NCBI GenBank assembly: GCA_050246945.1 | Contig: JBFWVC010000001.1 | Coordinates: 186,001-250,000 of the forward strand | DNA: 64,000 bases | Direction: 5' to 3' | Source: JAEUMD01 sp050246945 | Lineage (GTDB): Bacteria; Pseudomonadota; Alphaproteobacteria; Rhizobiales; Hyphomicrobiaceae | Shown here: positions 52,826 through 62,298 of the stretch, piece by piece | How positions within the stretch are numbered: position 1 is the first letter of the stretch | Layout of the letters: each line of letters starts with the position of its first letter | Position numbers and translations under genes: made by a program | The notes under the pieces: generated by a model | Database searches by the model: none | Told to the model about the DNA's origin: nothing | What the model saw: only the letters and a program-made list of their open reading frames with translations

Positions 52826-53527
52826 TGGCGCCTCCCTGACACGAATGTGAAATGATCGCCCGAAAATCGCTGCGGTTCAAGGATTTCGGCCACACCTCCA
52901 TAACTTTGGAAAAGCAAATGCCACAGGTGCGGGCCAAGCGGCCTCAGAGACGTTACAATCTGCAACAAATTTCACGACAACGCCACATTCGGTCCCATAA
53001 CATGCCGCATTGCGGGTCGATCCTCGACGCACATCGGCCCTTGGCCCGGTCCGTAGCTATCTCGGAAATCAGCCCCCAGTTCCCTCCGAGAACATCTCCC
53101 GGACCGGGCCTTTTTTCGTTTCAAGTCATGGATCGGCCGGTTCTGCGATAAGGCATCACGATTTCGCCCCAACATAATCTGAACAACGTCAACTTCTCTC
53201 CGGCGGAAAGACACAAAGGCAGGCGATTGTAGGATCGTTGCGATGGAGGCGAGCCGGTTGGCTCTGGACAAACAGCCCCCAACCCCCCGGGGTCAGTTTC
53301 GACGGCACGTCCCCTGTAGCAATCCTCTCCTTGAGGCATGGTGCTTCTCCAGTACCCGCGAGGGCCGGTCCCCCCAACCGGCCTTCGTTGATTCTGTTTC
53401 CCGTCTTGCTTGAGCCGCCCCGGTTGCCGCATTCAATGCCACCCGTATCGAGGCTTGCGCCGGAAGCGATCCCGGGAATACTCGCTGCCGGCAAGCAAAC
53501 TTGGCGAGGCAAGGAGCGCGAAGACGG
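52826..53527. other. 702-bp gap holding a candidate structured RNA
   Basis: No protein gene is supported here. The first half contains the T-tailed structure at 53041-53116 (separate entry). Farther on, GGCCGGT (53363-53369) pairs with ACCGGCC (53377-53383) around a C-rich loop, followed by TTCGTTGATTCTGTTTC, a weak terminator-like element upstream of the M3 peptidase gene. Minus-strand frames in this span show no conserved domain. Confidence 0.4.
53035..53116 (+). ncRNA. Candidate small RNA 3' end with branched hairpin and terminator
   Basis: GGCCCGGTCC (53043-53052) pairs perfectly with GGACCGGGCC (53101-53110), followed directly by TTTTTT. Inside is a second stem, TCTCGGA (53060-53066) with TCCGAGA (53085-53091), leaving C-rich single-stranded stretches (ATCAGCCCCCAGTTCCC, ACATCTCCC). 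No plus-strand gene lies within 900 bases upstream and the nearest one has its own hairpin, so this is more than a read-through terminator. C-rich loops able to pair with ribosome sites are typical of alphaproteobacterial trans-acting sRNAs. The 5' end and promoter are not defined. Confidence 0.4.
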
Positions 53528-55621
53528 ATGGTGGCAATGACGAGAGCAGCGAAAGCCGCGGCGAAACCGAAGACCGGAAGGACGGCGCTTACCGGCAACC
53601 CGCTGCTTGCTGCGTGGCGCACGCCCTTCGGCATCGCTCCATTCAGCCGGATCGAGACGCGCCATTTCGAGCCCGCCCTCAAACATGCCTTCGCAGCGCA
53701 CCGCCGCGAGGTTCGGGCAATCGCCGACAATCCTGCGCGGCCCACTTTTGCCAACACGATCGTTGCGCTCGAAAAGGCGGGCGGCGAATTGGATCGCGTC
53801 GCGCGCGTGTTCTCCAACTTGGAGGCGACCGATTCGACAGATGCGCTCGCCGCTGTTGCGCGGGAGATGTCGCCGCGCTTTGCCGCCCACGAAAGCGCGA
53901 TCCTGCTCGACGCACGGCTGTTCGCACGCGTGGATAAGCTATACGAGCGGCGCGACAAGTTGAGGCTCGACCCCGAAGCGTTGCGAGTGTTGGAGCGTAC
54001 CCACCTCTCCTTCGTCCGTGCCGGCGCAAAATTGAAGCCGGCGCAGCGCAAACGCATCGGCGCCATCAAGGAGCGCCTTGCGACACTTGTGACGCAGTTC
54101 ATGCAGAACGTGCTGAAGGACGAGCAGTCCTGGCAGATGATTCTCGATGGCGAGCGCGACTTGGCAGGGTTGCCGGAAGGCTTTCGCGCGGCCGCCGCGC
54201 GTGCTGCTTCCGAGCGCGGCCTTGCGGGCAAGCACGTCATAACACTTGCGCGTTCGAGCGTGGAGGGCTTCCTGACGTTTTCGGCGCGGGCAGATCTGCG
54301 CGAGGAAGCATTCAACGCCTGGATCCGTCGCGGCGCCAACGGCGGCGACACCGACAATCGCGCCATCCTCTCGGAAATCGTTGCACTGCGTAAGGAGTAC
54401 GCGGCCTTGCTTGGCTACGATACGTTTGCCGAGTTTGCCTTGTCGGACACCATGGCGAAGACACCCGCTGCGGTCGACGAACTCCTCGGCAAGGTCTGGG
54501 AGCATGCGCGCCACAGGGCCCAGGAAGAAAAGGAAGCCCTCGCCGTCGCCGCCCGCGCTGATGGCGCCAATACCGCGATTGCGGCTTGCGACTGGAGGTA
54601 CTACGCCGAAAAAGTGCGCAAGGCTCGCTATGATATCGACGAGGCGGAGCTTCGCCCGTATCTGCAGCTCGACCAGATGATCGCCGCCGCGTTTGATTGC
54701 GCAAACAGGCTGTTCGGCCTCACGTTCACGCTGCAAGACGAGGTCCCACTCTACCACCCTGACGTGCGCGCCTGGGAGGTCAAGAACCGCAAGGGCGAAC
54801 ATGTCGGAGTGTTTCTCGGCGACTACTTCGCCCGATCGTCGAAACGCTCAGGCGCGTGGATGTCGAGCTTTCGCGGCCAGCACAAGCTGGGCAAGGGTTC
54901 GACGCCCATAATCGTCAACGTGATGAACTTCGCCAAGGGTGCTGAAGGTGAGCCTGCGCTACTGTCCTTCGACGATGCACGCACGCTCTTCCACGAATTC
55001 GGCCACGGCCTGCACGGCCTCCTGTCAGACGTCACCTATCCCACGCTTTGGGGCACGTCCGTATCGCGGGATTTCGTAGAGCTGCCATCCCAGCTCTACG
55101 AACATTGGTTGACCCGCCCGGAGATCCTGACGCGCTTTGCACTCCACCACAAGACGGGCAAACCAATGCCTGCAAGCCTGCTCAAGAAGCTTAAGGCCGC
55201 GCGCAATTTCAACCAGGGCTTTGCAACGGTCGAGTTCGCCGCTTCTGCGCTCGCCGACATGAAGCTCTACGCGGCGGGCGAGCCGCCCGCCGACGTCGAT
55301 CGCTTCGAGGCGCAGGTGCTGCGGGAGATCGGCATGCCGGCTGAGATCGTCATGCGGCACCGGCTGCCGCATTTCATGCATATCGTCTCGGGCTATGCCG
55401 CCGGATACTACAGCTACATGTGGTCGGAAGTGATGGACGCCGATGCGTTCGCCGCATTCGAGGAGACCGGCGACGTTTTCGATCGCAAGACGGCGGACCG
55501 GCTCAAGCGCTACATCTATTCGGCTGGCAACATGCGTGATCCGGCGGAGGCCTACGTCAAGTTTCGCGGCCGTCCACCCGCCATCGACGGCCTCTTGCGC
55601 AATCGCGGCTTCGTGAGCTGA
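53528..55621 (+). CDS. M3-family oligopeptidase (Dcp / oligopeptidase A-like)
   Basis: The protein has 697 residues from ATG at 53528; an ATG three codons later and upstream non-ATG starts are possible. It is a thimet-oligopeptidase fold. NPLLAAWRTPFGIAPFSRIE is the usual N-terminus, and the zinc site is TLFHEFGHGLHGLLSD (HExxH) near residue 489 with the third ligand in SRDFVELPSQLYEHW. VSGYAAGYYSYMWSEVMDAD closes the active site. It lacks a signal peptide, so it probably acts in the cytoplasm on short peptides. Dcp versus OpdA cannot be settled here. Confidence 0.93.
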   Translation: MVAMTRAAKAAAKPKTGRTALTGNPLLAAWRTPFGIAPFSRIETRHFEPALKHAFAAHRREVRAIADNPARPTFANTIVALEKAGGELDRVARVFSNLEATDSTDALAAVAREMSPRFAAHESAILLDARLFARVDKLYERRDKLRLDPEALRVLERTHLSFVRAGAKLKPAQRKRIGAIKERLATLVTQFMQNVLKDEQSWQMILDGERDLAGLPEGFRAAAARAASERGLAGKHVITLARSSVEGFLTFSARADLREEAFNAWIRRGANGGDTDNRAILSEIVALRKEYAALLGYDTFAEFALSDTMAKTPAAVDELLGKVWEHARHRAQEEKEALAVAARADGANTAIAACDWRYYAEKVRKARYDIDEAELRPYLQLDQMIAAAFDCANRLFGLTFTLQDEVPLYHPDVRAWEVKNRKGEHVGVFLGDYFARSSKRSGAWMSSFRGQHKLGKGSTPIIVNVMNFAKGAEGEPALLSFDDARTLFHEFGHGLHGLLSDVTYPTLWGTSVSRDFVELPSQLYEHWLTRPEILTRFALHHKTGKPMPASLLKKLKAARNFNQGFATVEFAASALADMKLYAAGEPPADVDRFEAQVLREIGMPAEIVMRHRLPHFMHIVSGYAAGYYSYMWSEVMDADAFAAFEETGDVFDRKTADRLKRYIYSAGNMRDPAEAYVKFRGRPPAIDGLLRNRGFVS

Positions 55622-55662
55622 GATTGCGGCGGCGCCGCTCTCTCAGCATCGTTCGCATGGTA

Positions 55663-56448
55663 TCACAAGCCCAGCCACGCTGCGCCGATGATGGGACCCG
55701 ACGCGCCCTCTTGCATCAGCACTGCGTATCGCATGTTCCCCGGCCTGATGAACGGTTGCGCGGCAATCTGAATGCGCATGGGTTTGCCTGTCCAAACGCC
55801 GATCGGCGTCAATTCGTGCACGACGTTGAAGTACTTGAGCGTCTTGCCGTGGTTTTCGCCGCGCCGGATTTCGACCTCCACCACATCCTCCACAGGTGCC
55901 AGCCAGATAGTTGCTTGCTTGACCTCCGAATTGTCTGAGTTCGCAGCCACTTCGACGATGATCATGCTCGATGTGCGCCAGAAGCGCATCGGCACGCGTT
56001 TGGCAGCAAACTCCATCGCGGTTTTGGCGATCTGCCGCTCGATCTGCGAGCGGTCGGAGCCGACGGCATGGCCCATACCGTTGACGACGGCCTGGGGGGT
56101 ATAGACTGCGCCATCACCGCGTGCCTTCGCATAAGACCGCTGGCGCTCCGAGTTTTTCGTAGATGCGAGCGTGTCCTTCCAGCCCAGGTAATCCCAGTAA
56201 TCGACAGGAAGTGACAAGGCCATCACGTCGCGTCTGTTGGCGTAGCTCTCCAGCAGTCGGTCTGCGGGAGGGCACGACGAGCAGCCCTGACTCGTGAATA
56301 ACTCGATTACCGCAGAAACGGGCACTGGCGCGCCATCAGGCCCAAGCCCCGTTTGCGGGTCCGCGGCGGTCAGAGGCTGTTGTGCGAAAGCCGCCCCGAA
56401 TGGCACGGTCGCAGCCCACGCCAGCGCCAGAAGGCCCTTGCGCACCAT
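55663..56448 (-). CDS. DUF1223 secreted thioredoxin-fold protein
   Basis: The protein has 261 residues from ATG at 56448. The signal peptide is GLLALAWAATVPFGAAFAQ. The frame is open to 56541, and an ATG at 56514 would add 22 residues before the signal. DUF1223 has VIELFTSQGCSSCPPADRLL near the start, with the CxxC pair in a thioredoxin-like fold, then SLPVDYWDYLGWKDTLAS and YTPQAVVNGMGHAVG. Conserved in Hyphomicrobiales; function unknown, plausibly redox-linked. It lies downstream of acnA on the same strand but after a terminator. Confidence 0.88.
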   Translation of the reverse strand: MVRKGLLALAWAATVPFGAAFAQQPLTAADPQTGLGPDGAPVPVSAVIELFTSQGCSSCPPADRLLESYANRRDVMALSLPVDYWDYLGWKDTLASTKNSERQRSYAKARGDGAVYTPQAVVNGMGHAVGSDRSQIERQIAKTAMEFAAKRVPMRFWRTSSMIIVEVAANSDNSEVKQATIWLAPVEDVVEVEIRRGENHGKTLKYFNVVHELTPIGVWTGKPMRIQIAAQPFIRPGNMRYAVLMQEGASGPIIGAAWLGL

Positions 56449-56682
56449 GCGCGTAAAGGGGCCGAGGGAGGCTGATGTCAAGCTCTGTCTCAAATCTCTT
56501 AACGAACGCCACATTGGCTTCCCGCAGGGAGTTTCACCCACTGATCATTACATGGACGCCGTCCAAGTCAAATGCGAGTCACGAATGGGTTATGCAGGCT
56601 GGACCGTCAACGTCGACGTCGCTGCCCGTTGCGCTGCGGGCAAGGCGGACGTGCTGGCTCGACCATCGGTAGATCGATGGGA

Positions 56683-56716
56683 CGCAAACACGAACGGCTG
56701 CCGTTCCCGGCAGCCG
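56683..56716 (-). terminator. Probable terminator of acnA
   Basis: On the minus strand CGGCTGCC (56716-56709) pairs with GGCAGCCG (56702-56695) around GGGAAC. The tail TTCGTGTTTGCG is moderately T-rich. It sits about 42 bases after the acnA stop. Confidence 0.65.
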
Positions 56717-56757
56717 CTCGCGCTGGGTCCGCGGACCCGATCTGGAAAACGAACCAA

Positions 56758-59475
56758 TCAGGCGGCGGCAAGATTGCGCAGCACGTAGTGCAGGATGCCG
56801 CCATTCTTGAAGTATTCGATTTCGTCCAGCGTATCGATCCGGCACAGAATCGGCACGTCCTTCTTCGAGCCGTCGGCGAACGTGATTTCGGCCGTCATCT
56901 TCTGTCGCGGCCTCACGTCGCTGAGACCGCGGATCGTCACCGTCTCATCGCCCTTCAGACCCAGAGCCTGCCACGACAGGCCATCCTCGAACACGAATGG
57001 CACGATACCCATGCCGACGAGATTGGAGCGGTGGATGCGCTCGAACGACTGCGCGATGACGGCTTTCACGCCCAGCAGGTTGGTGCCCTTCGCCGCCCAG
57101 TCGCGCGAAGAGCCGTTGCCGTACTCGACACCGGCGAACACAACGAGTGGGACGCCTTCGCTCTGGTAGCGCATGGACGCGTCGTAGATCGACATGTTCT
57201 CGCCCGATGGATAGTGGACGGTGTTGCCGCCCTCCTTCACGTTGCCGTCCGCATCGGTGTTCATGAAGTTCTTGATGCGGATGTTGGCGAACGTGCCGCG
57301 CATCATCACCTCGTGATTGCCGCGCCGCGTGCCGTACTGGTTGAAGTCGACCGGTTCGACTCCATTGTCGAGCAGATACCTGCCAGCCGGGCTCGCTGCC
57401 TTGATGGAGCCGGCAGGCGAGATGTGATCGGTGGTTATCTTGTCGCCGAACAGACCGAGGATGCGCGCGCCGATGATGTCGGACGGCGCACCGGGTGACT
57501 TCGCCATGCCTTGGAAGTACGGCGGGTTCTGCACATAGGTGGACGCGTCGTTCCAGCCGTAGGTCTGCCCGGTGGAGGTCTTGATGCCCTGCCAGTTGAC
57601 GTCGCCCTTGAACACGTCCGCGTAGCGTTCCTCGAACATGCCACGCGAGATGTTCTCAGAGATGAACTGATGGATTTCCTGGCTCGTCGGCCAGACATCC
57701 TTCAGATACACAGGCTGTCCGTCCGAACCCATGCCGAGCGGCTCGGTCGTCAGGTCGCGATTGACGCTGCCCGCCAGCGCGTAGGCGACGACCAGTGGCG
57801 GCGACGCCAGATAGTTCGCCTGCACGTCGGGGCTGACGCGGCCTTCGAAGTTGCGGTTGCCCGAGAGCACGGCGGCCGCCACAATGCCATTGTCGTTGAT
57901 CGCCTTGGAGATTTCCGGAGGCAGCGGTCCCGAGTTTCCGATGCACGTGGTGCAGCCGAAGCCAACAAGGTTGAAGCCGATCTTGTCGAGGTAGGGTTGC
58001 AGCCCCGATTTCTCGAGGTAGGCCGCCACCACTTGCGATCCGGGCGCTAGAGAGGTCTTCACCCAGGGCTTCGATGTCAGGCCTTTTTTGGCAGCGTTTC
58101 GAGCGAGTAGCCCTGCTGCGATCAGCACGCTCGGGTTTGACGTGTTGGTGCAGCTCGTGATTGCCGCGATGACGACGTCGCCGTTGCGGATCTCGAAGTC
58201 GCGCCCATCGACCGGCGCCTTCGTATCGAGCGCGCCGGCCTTCTTGTATTCCTCCGCAAGCGCGGTGGCGAAGCCGGTTTTGACGTCGGTCAGCGCGATG
58301 CGGCCTTCCGGACGTTTCGGACCCGCCATCGACGGAACCACCTCGCCCAGATTGAGTGACAGCGTGTCGGTGAAGACTGGGTCGGCCGAACCGCTCTGCC
58401 GCCAAAGGCCCTGTGCCTTCGTGTAGGCCTCGACCAGCGCGATGCGGTCGGATGCGCGCCCGGAAAGCGTGAGGTAGTTGATCGTCTCGCCGTCCACGGG
58501 GAAGAAGCCGCAGGTGGCTCCATACTCGGGCGCCATGTTGGCAATTGTCGCCCGGTCGGCGAGCGTCATGTTGTCGAGCCCAGGACCGTAGAACTCGACG
58601 AACTTGCCGACGACACCCTTCTTGCGCAGCATCTGCGTGACGGTCAGCACCAGGTCGGTGGCGGTGACGCCCTCATTCAGCTTGCCGTCGAGACGGAATC
58701 CGATGACCTCCGGGATGAGCATCGACTGTGGCTGGCCGAGCATGGCAGCCTCCGCTTCGATGCCGCCGACACCCCAGCCGAGCACGGCCAGTCCGTTCAC
58801 CATCGTCGTGTGGCTGTCCGTGCCCACCAGCGTGTCCGGATAGGCAACGGTACCGCCGCCTTCAAGCTCATTGGTCCAGACCGTCTGCGCCAGATACTCC
58901 AAATTGACCTGATGGCAGATGCCCGTGCCTGGCGGCACGACGCGGAAGTTGTCGAACGCGCCTTGCCCCCACTTGAGGAAGTTGTAGCGTTCGCCGTTGC
59001 GCTGGTACTCCAGCTCCACGTTATGAGCGAAAGCCTGCGGATTGCCGAAGTCGTCGACAATCACCGAATGGTCGATGACCAGATCGACAGGCACCAATGG
59101 ATTGATCTTTTTGGGATCTCCGCCGAGCTGGTTCATGCCGTCGCGCATTGCTGCGAGGTCGACCACGGCCGGAACGCCGGTGAAGTCCTGCATAAGAACG
59201 CGAGCTGGTCGGAAACCGATCTCACTGCCCGCCTTGCCTTTGTCGTCGAGCCATTTGGCCATCGCGACAATGTCGTCCTTGGCGACCGATCGGCCATCCT
59301 CGTGACGCAGCAGGTTTTCCAGGAGCACCTTCATTGAGAAGGGCAGCCTGGAAATGCCCGGAAGACCGTTCTTCTCCGCATCGGGCAGGGAATAGTAGAC
59401 ATAGCTCTTGCCGCCGACGTCGAGTGTCTTGCGGCAGTTGAAGCTGTCGAGGGACTTGGGGGTTTTGGCGCTCAA
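56758..59475 (-). CDS. acnA: Aconitate hydratase A
   Basis: The protein has 905 residues, normal for AcnA/IRP-type aconitase. The cluster ligands are in AAITSCTNTSNPSVLIAAG (first Cys) and LVGFGCTTCIGNSGPLPPEI (second and third). Substrate-binding stretches include GVGGIEAEAAMLGQP and, in the C-terminal swivel domain, YGNGSSRDWAAKGTNLLG. It interconverts citrate and isocitrate in the TCA cycle with a 4Fe-4S cluster. It is divergent from the ccm operon. Confidence 0.98.
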   Translation of the reverse strand: MSAKTPKSLDSFNCRKTLDVGGKSYVYYSLPDAEKNGLPGISRLPFSMKVLLENLLRHEDGRSVAKDDIVAMAKWLDDKGKAGSEIGFRPARVLMQDFTGVPAVVDLAAMRDGMNQLGGDPKKINPLVPVDLVIDHSVIVDDFGNPQAFAHNVELEYQRNGERYNFLKWGQGAFDNFRVVPPGTGICHQVNLEYLAQTVWTNELEGGGTVAYPDTLVGTDSHTTMVNGLAVLGWGVGGIEAEAAMLGQPQSMLIPEVIGFRLDGKLNEGVTATDLVLTVTQMLRKKGVVGKFVEFYGPGLDNMTLADRATIANMAPEYGATCGFFPVDGETINYLTLSGRASDRIALVEAYTKAQGLWRQSGSADPVFTDTLSLNLGEVVPSMAGPKRPEGRIALTDVKTGFATALAEEYKKAGALDTKAPVDGRDFEIRNGDVVIAAITSCTNTSNPSVLIAAGLLARNAAKKGLTSKPWVKTSLAPGSQVVAAYLEKSGLQPYLDKIGFNLVGFGCTTCIGNSGPLPPEISKAINDNGIVAAAVLSGNRNFEGRVSPDVQANYLASPPLVVAYALAGSVNRDLTTEPLGMGSDGQPVYLKDVWPTSQEIHQFISENISRGMFEERYADVFKGDVNWQGIKTSTGQTYGWNDASTYVQNPPYFQGMAKSPGAPSDIIGARILGLFGDKITTDHISPAGSIKAASPAGRYLLDNGVEPVDFNQYGTRRGNHEVMMRGTFANIRIKNFMNTDADGNVKEGGNTVHYPSGENMSIYDASMRYQSEGVPLVVFAGVEYGNGSSRDWAAKGTNLLGVKAVIAQSFERIHRSNLVGMGIVPFVFEDGLSWQALGLKGDETVTIRGLSDVRPRQKMTAEITFADGSKKDVPILCRIDTLDEIEYFKNGGILHYVLRNLAAA

Positions 59476-59850
59476 GGTCGGACCTCCGGGACAGGATCAA
59501 GCTTGAATGAAAGGCGCAGGGACGGAGCGTACGGCGATGGCACGCAACGGCCCGATGCATAGCCCGTGACGGCTCGCATCGAAGCCTCGCCGCCCCTGAA
59601 CCTCGCCGCGCCGCCGGTGTGCCGGCGGATGCGTCATAACCGATTGGCAGGATCGGACCGAAATCGGTCCGCCAAACCGTAACCGCCCCGCTTTTTTGCG
59701 CTGGCGTCAGTGGGAGCGGGACACTTATATAGCCCGGTCGCCCGGCCGGCCACTAAACTTCCGGATTGGCATGCGGTTTCAGTCGGCGCGGCGGACCACG
59801 GCGGGCGCGGCGTGCCCGGCAACCGGAGAGACGCAGGCAGATTGGGCCCC
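59476..59850. promoter_or_regulatory. Divergent region between acnA and ccmA
   Basis: The 375 bases have no supported gene and should hold the promoters of acnA (minus) and the ccm operon (plus). CGCCGCCGGTGTGCCGGCGG near 59610 forms a GC-rich hairpin in the acnA leader. A longer open frame reaching into this region from ccmA is rejected because the family starts at 59851. Confidence 0.4.
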
Positions 59851-60507
59851 GTGCAGATTCAAATCCGAGATCTGGTCGTCGCCCGCGCTGGCCGCCGCGT
59901 AATCGATGGGCTGTCGTTCGAAGTATACTCTGGCGAGGCGCTGCTGCTGACCGGGCGCAACGGTGCCGGCAAGACCACGCTGATCCGCACGCTCGCGGGC
60001 TATCTGGAGCCCCAGTCGGGCACGATCGATCTCAAAGGGTGGGACAAGCAGCGCGATATGCGCGAGTCCTGCCACTACGTCGGCCACCTGGATTCCAACA
60101 AGGCAAGCCTCTCGGTCATCGAGAACCTGCGTTTCTGGCAGGCTTATCTTGGCGATGCCATCGCGCCGACGGGCGCGCTGCATGACCGTCTCTGGTCGGC
60201 TCTGGAGCGATTTGAAATCGACGCGCTGGCCGACATCCCGGCTGGCTACCTGTCGGCCGGACAGAAGCGGAGGCTCGGGCTGGCGAGGCTACTCGTCGCC
60301 GAGCGCCCGGTATGGCTCCTGGACGAGCCGACCGTCTCGTTGGATGCACGGTCTACGGCTTTGCTCGCCGGATTGATCGACGCGCATGTGGCCGCCGGCG
60401 GGCTGGTGGTCGCTGCAACCCATCTGCCGCTGGGCCTCGCGACGGCCCATGAATTGCGACTGGGCGAGCAGGTCGCCGCCGCTGCGGACGGGAGTTCGGG
60501 CGCATGA
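59851..60507 (+). CDS. ccmA: Haem exporter ATP-binding protein CcmA
   Basis: The protein has 218 residues from GTG at 59851 (VQIQIRDLVVARAGRRV). Walker A is LLTGRNGAGKTTLIRTLAG near residue 37, with CHYVGHLDSNKASLSV unique to CcmA. The signature is LSAGQKRRLGLARLL and Walker B is PVWLLDEPTVSLD. It powers release of holo-CcmE from the CcmABCD complex during cytochrome c maturation. It overlaps ccmB by 4 bases. First gene of ccmABCDG here; ccmE, ccmF, ccmH and ccmI are not in the window. Confidence 0.96.
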   Translation: MQIQIRDLVVARAGRRVIDGLSFEVYSGEALLLTGRNGAGKTTLIRTLAGYLEPQSGTIDLKGWDKQRDMRESCHYVGHLDSNKASLSVIENLRFWQAYLGDAIAPTGALHDRLWSALERFEIDALADIPAGYLSAGQKRRLGLARLLVAERPVWLLDEPTVSLDARSTALLAGLIDAHVAAGGLVVAATHLPLGLATAHELRLGEQVAAAADGSSGA

Positions 60508-61175
60508 TGACTGGTTTCCTCACGCTCCTGAAACGCGATCTGATGCTGGCGGTGCGCGAAGGCGGCGCTCTCGGGACGGCGCTAGGCTTCTATCTGATCG
60601 TCGTCACACTGATGCCGCTGGGCCTCGGCCCCGACCTGAACCTGTTGACGCGTATCGCGCCTGGCATCCTGTGGGTTGCGCTGTTGTTGGCGGCGCTCCT
60701 GTCGCTGCCGCGGATCTTCGAGGCCGACCACGACGACGGCTCGCTCGATGTTCTTGCCCTGGGGCCTTTGCCGTTGGAAATGGTTGCCGCCGCCAAGGCC
60801 CTGGCCCACTGGATCTCGACTGGCATTCCATTGGCACTGATGGCACCCATCCTCGGCATTCTTCTGAACCTGGAGATCCGAGCCTACCCGTTGGTGATCG
60901 CCACGATGCTCGCCGGAACGCCGGCAATCAGCTTCCTGGGAGCAATCGGTGCGGCCTTGAGCTTGAAAACGCGACGCGGTGGCCTCCTTCTCGCCCTGCT
61001 GGTCCTGCCGTTCTATGTACCGACGTTGATCTTCGGGATTACGGCCATCAGTGCGGCGTTGATGTCGCCCCAGGGCTTCCAGGCATCGTTCCTGATCCTG
61101 GCGGCGATTTCGCTGGCTTCGATGGTATTGGGACCGGTCGCTGCCGCCGCCGCGTTGCGCCAGCACATGCAATAG
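60504..61175 (+). CDS. ccmB: Haem exporter permease CcmB
   Basis: The protein has 223 residues and six hydrophobic spans. It starts FLTLLKRDLMLAVREGGALG and has LLALLVLPFYVPTLIFGITA and the late SLASMVLGPVAAAAALRQHM. The stretch DHDDGSLDVLALGPLPLEMV is the cytoplasmic loop conserved in CcmB. It is the membrane partner of CcmA in the inner membrane. ccmC follows after 89 bases. Confidence 0.96.
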   Translation: MMTGFLTLLKRDLMLAVREGGALGTALGFYLIVVTLMPLGLGPDLNLLTRIAPGILWVALLLAALLSLPRIFEADHDDGSLDVLALGPLPLEMVAAAKALAHWISTGIPLALMAPILGILLNLEIRAYPLVIATMLAGTPAISFLGAIGAALSLKTRRGGLLLALLVLPFYVPTLIFGITAISAALMSPQGFQASFLILAAISLASMVLGPVAAAAALRQHMQ

Positions 61176-61264
61176 CCGGCGCCATCCAGGCCCGGGCCGG
61201 TGCCGGACCCTGCTGCGACGACAGGCAAATTGCGCTCAATCGCCAAAGGACTTACATCAAACCC

Positions 61265-62053
61265 ATGACCACCGATACTGCCGCGCAAAATTGGACCCAG
61301 CGACTCGCCAACCCGACACGCTTTATGGCGATTTCGGGCAGGATATTGCCATGGCTGACGGCCATCGCCACCGCAGTCATCCTTTATGGTCTCTATCTGA
61401 CGTTCTTCGTCGCTCCGCCCGATTACCAGCAGGGCGAGACTGTCAAGATCATGTTCATCCACGTGCCCTCGGCCTGGTTGGGCATGATGGGCTACCTGAT
61501 GATTGCGATTTCGAGCTTCGGATTGCTGGTGTTTCGTCACCCGCTTGCGGACGTCTCCGCCAAGGCGGCAGCGCCAATCGGTGCTGCGTTCACGCTGCTC
61601 GCGCTGATCACGGGATCGTTGTGGGGCAAGCCGATGTGGGGCACCTATTGGGTTTGGGACGCGCGCCTAACGTCTGTGCTGATACTTTTCTTCCTCTATC
61701 TGGGCCTTATGGCTTTGCGCTCATCGCTGGAGGACGAGGCGCTGGCGGCCAAGCAGACCGCGGTGCTGGGTCTGGCAGGCGTCGTGATACTGCCGGTCAT
61801 CAAGTTCTCTGTTGATTGGTGGAACACACTGCATCAGCCCGCCAGCGTGGTGAAGCTCGACGGACCAGCTATCCATTCCTCAATTCTCGTCCCGTTGATG
61901 GTGAACGCGGTTGGCTTCACGCTGCTTTTCCTGGCTCTCCACATGAAGGGCATGCGTAACGAGGTGCTGCGCCGTCGCGTCAAGGCGCTGCGCATGGCCG
62001 AGGTCGAGCAAGCCGCGCGCGGCCGCGAGGCGACTGCCGGCTCGGCTGGTTGA
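61265..62053 (+). CDS. ccmC: Haem handling protein CcmC
   Basis: The protein has 262 residues from ATG at 61265; a longer frame overlapping ccmA and ccmB is a shadow. It has six helices. The first periplasmic His is in FIHVPSAWLGMMGYL, the tryptophan-rich WWD motif is WGTYWVWDARLTSVLILFF, and the second His is in WWNTLHQPASVVKLDG. It passes haem to CcmE with CcmD. The C-terminus is Arg/Ala-rich. Confidence 0.96.
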   Translation: MTTDTAAQNWTQRLANPTRFMAISGRILPWLTAIATAVILYGLYLTFFVAPPDYQQGETVKIMFIHVPSAWLGMMGYLMIAISSFGLLVFRHPLADVSAKAAAPIGAAFTLLALITGSLWGKPMWGTYWVWDARLTSVLILFFLYLGLMALRSSLEDEALAAKQTAVLGLAGVVILPVIKFSVDWWNTLHQPASVVKLDGPAIHSSILVPLMVNAVGFTLLFLALHMKGMRNEVLRRRVKALRMAEVEQAARGREATAGSAG

Positions 62054-62078
62054 GTGCGAAAGGGCAAGGGACAAGGCC

Positions 62079-62240
62079 ATGGATCTCGGACCGCACGCGG
62101 CATTCATATGGGCGTCCTATGCTGCGGTGGCCATCGTCCTGCTGCTCTTGGTGGTCTGGCTGCTCTGGGATGGTCGCCGTCAGCGCCAGCTTCTGGAGGA
62201 ACTCGAAAGCCGAGGCGTCCGTCGCAGGTCGAGGCGCTGA
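62079..62240 (+). CDS. ccmD: Haem exporter protein CcmD
   Basis: A 53-codon gene lies between ccmC and ccmG. It reads MDLGPHAAFIWASYAAVAIV, continuing into a hydrophobic LLLLVVWLLW and a basic tail (DGRRQRQLLEELESRGVRRR). One membrane helix with a conserved HAAFIWASYA start and a positive C-terminus is diagnostic of CcmD, which stabilises CcmE binding to the CcmABC complex. CAAGG lies just upstream of the start. Confidence 0.93.
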   Translation: MDLGPHAAFIWASYAAVAIVLLLLVVWLLWDGRRQRQLLEELESRGVRRRSRR

Positions 62241-62298
62241 GAGCCAACGCGTGCGTGTTGCCGCGATAACGAAAAAGAACAAGGAACGGATAACCCGC

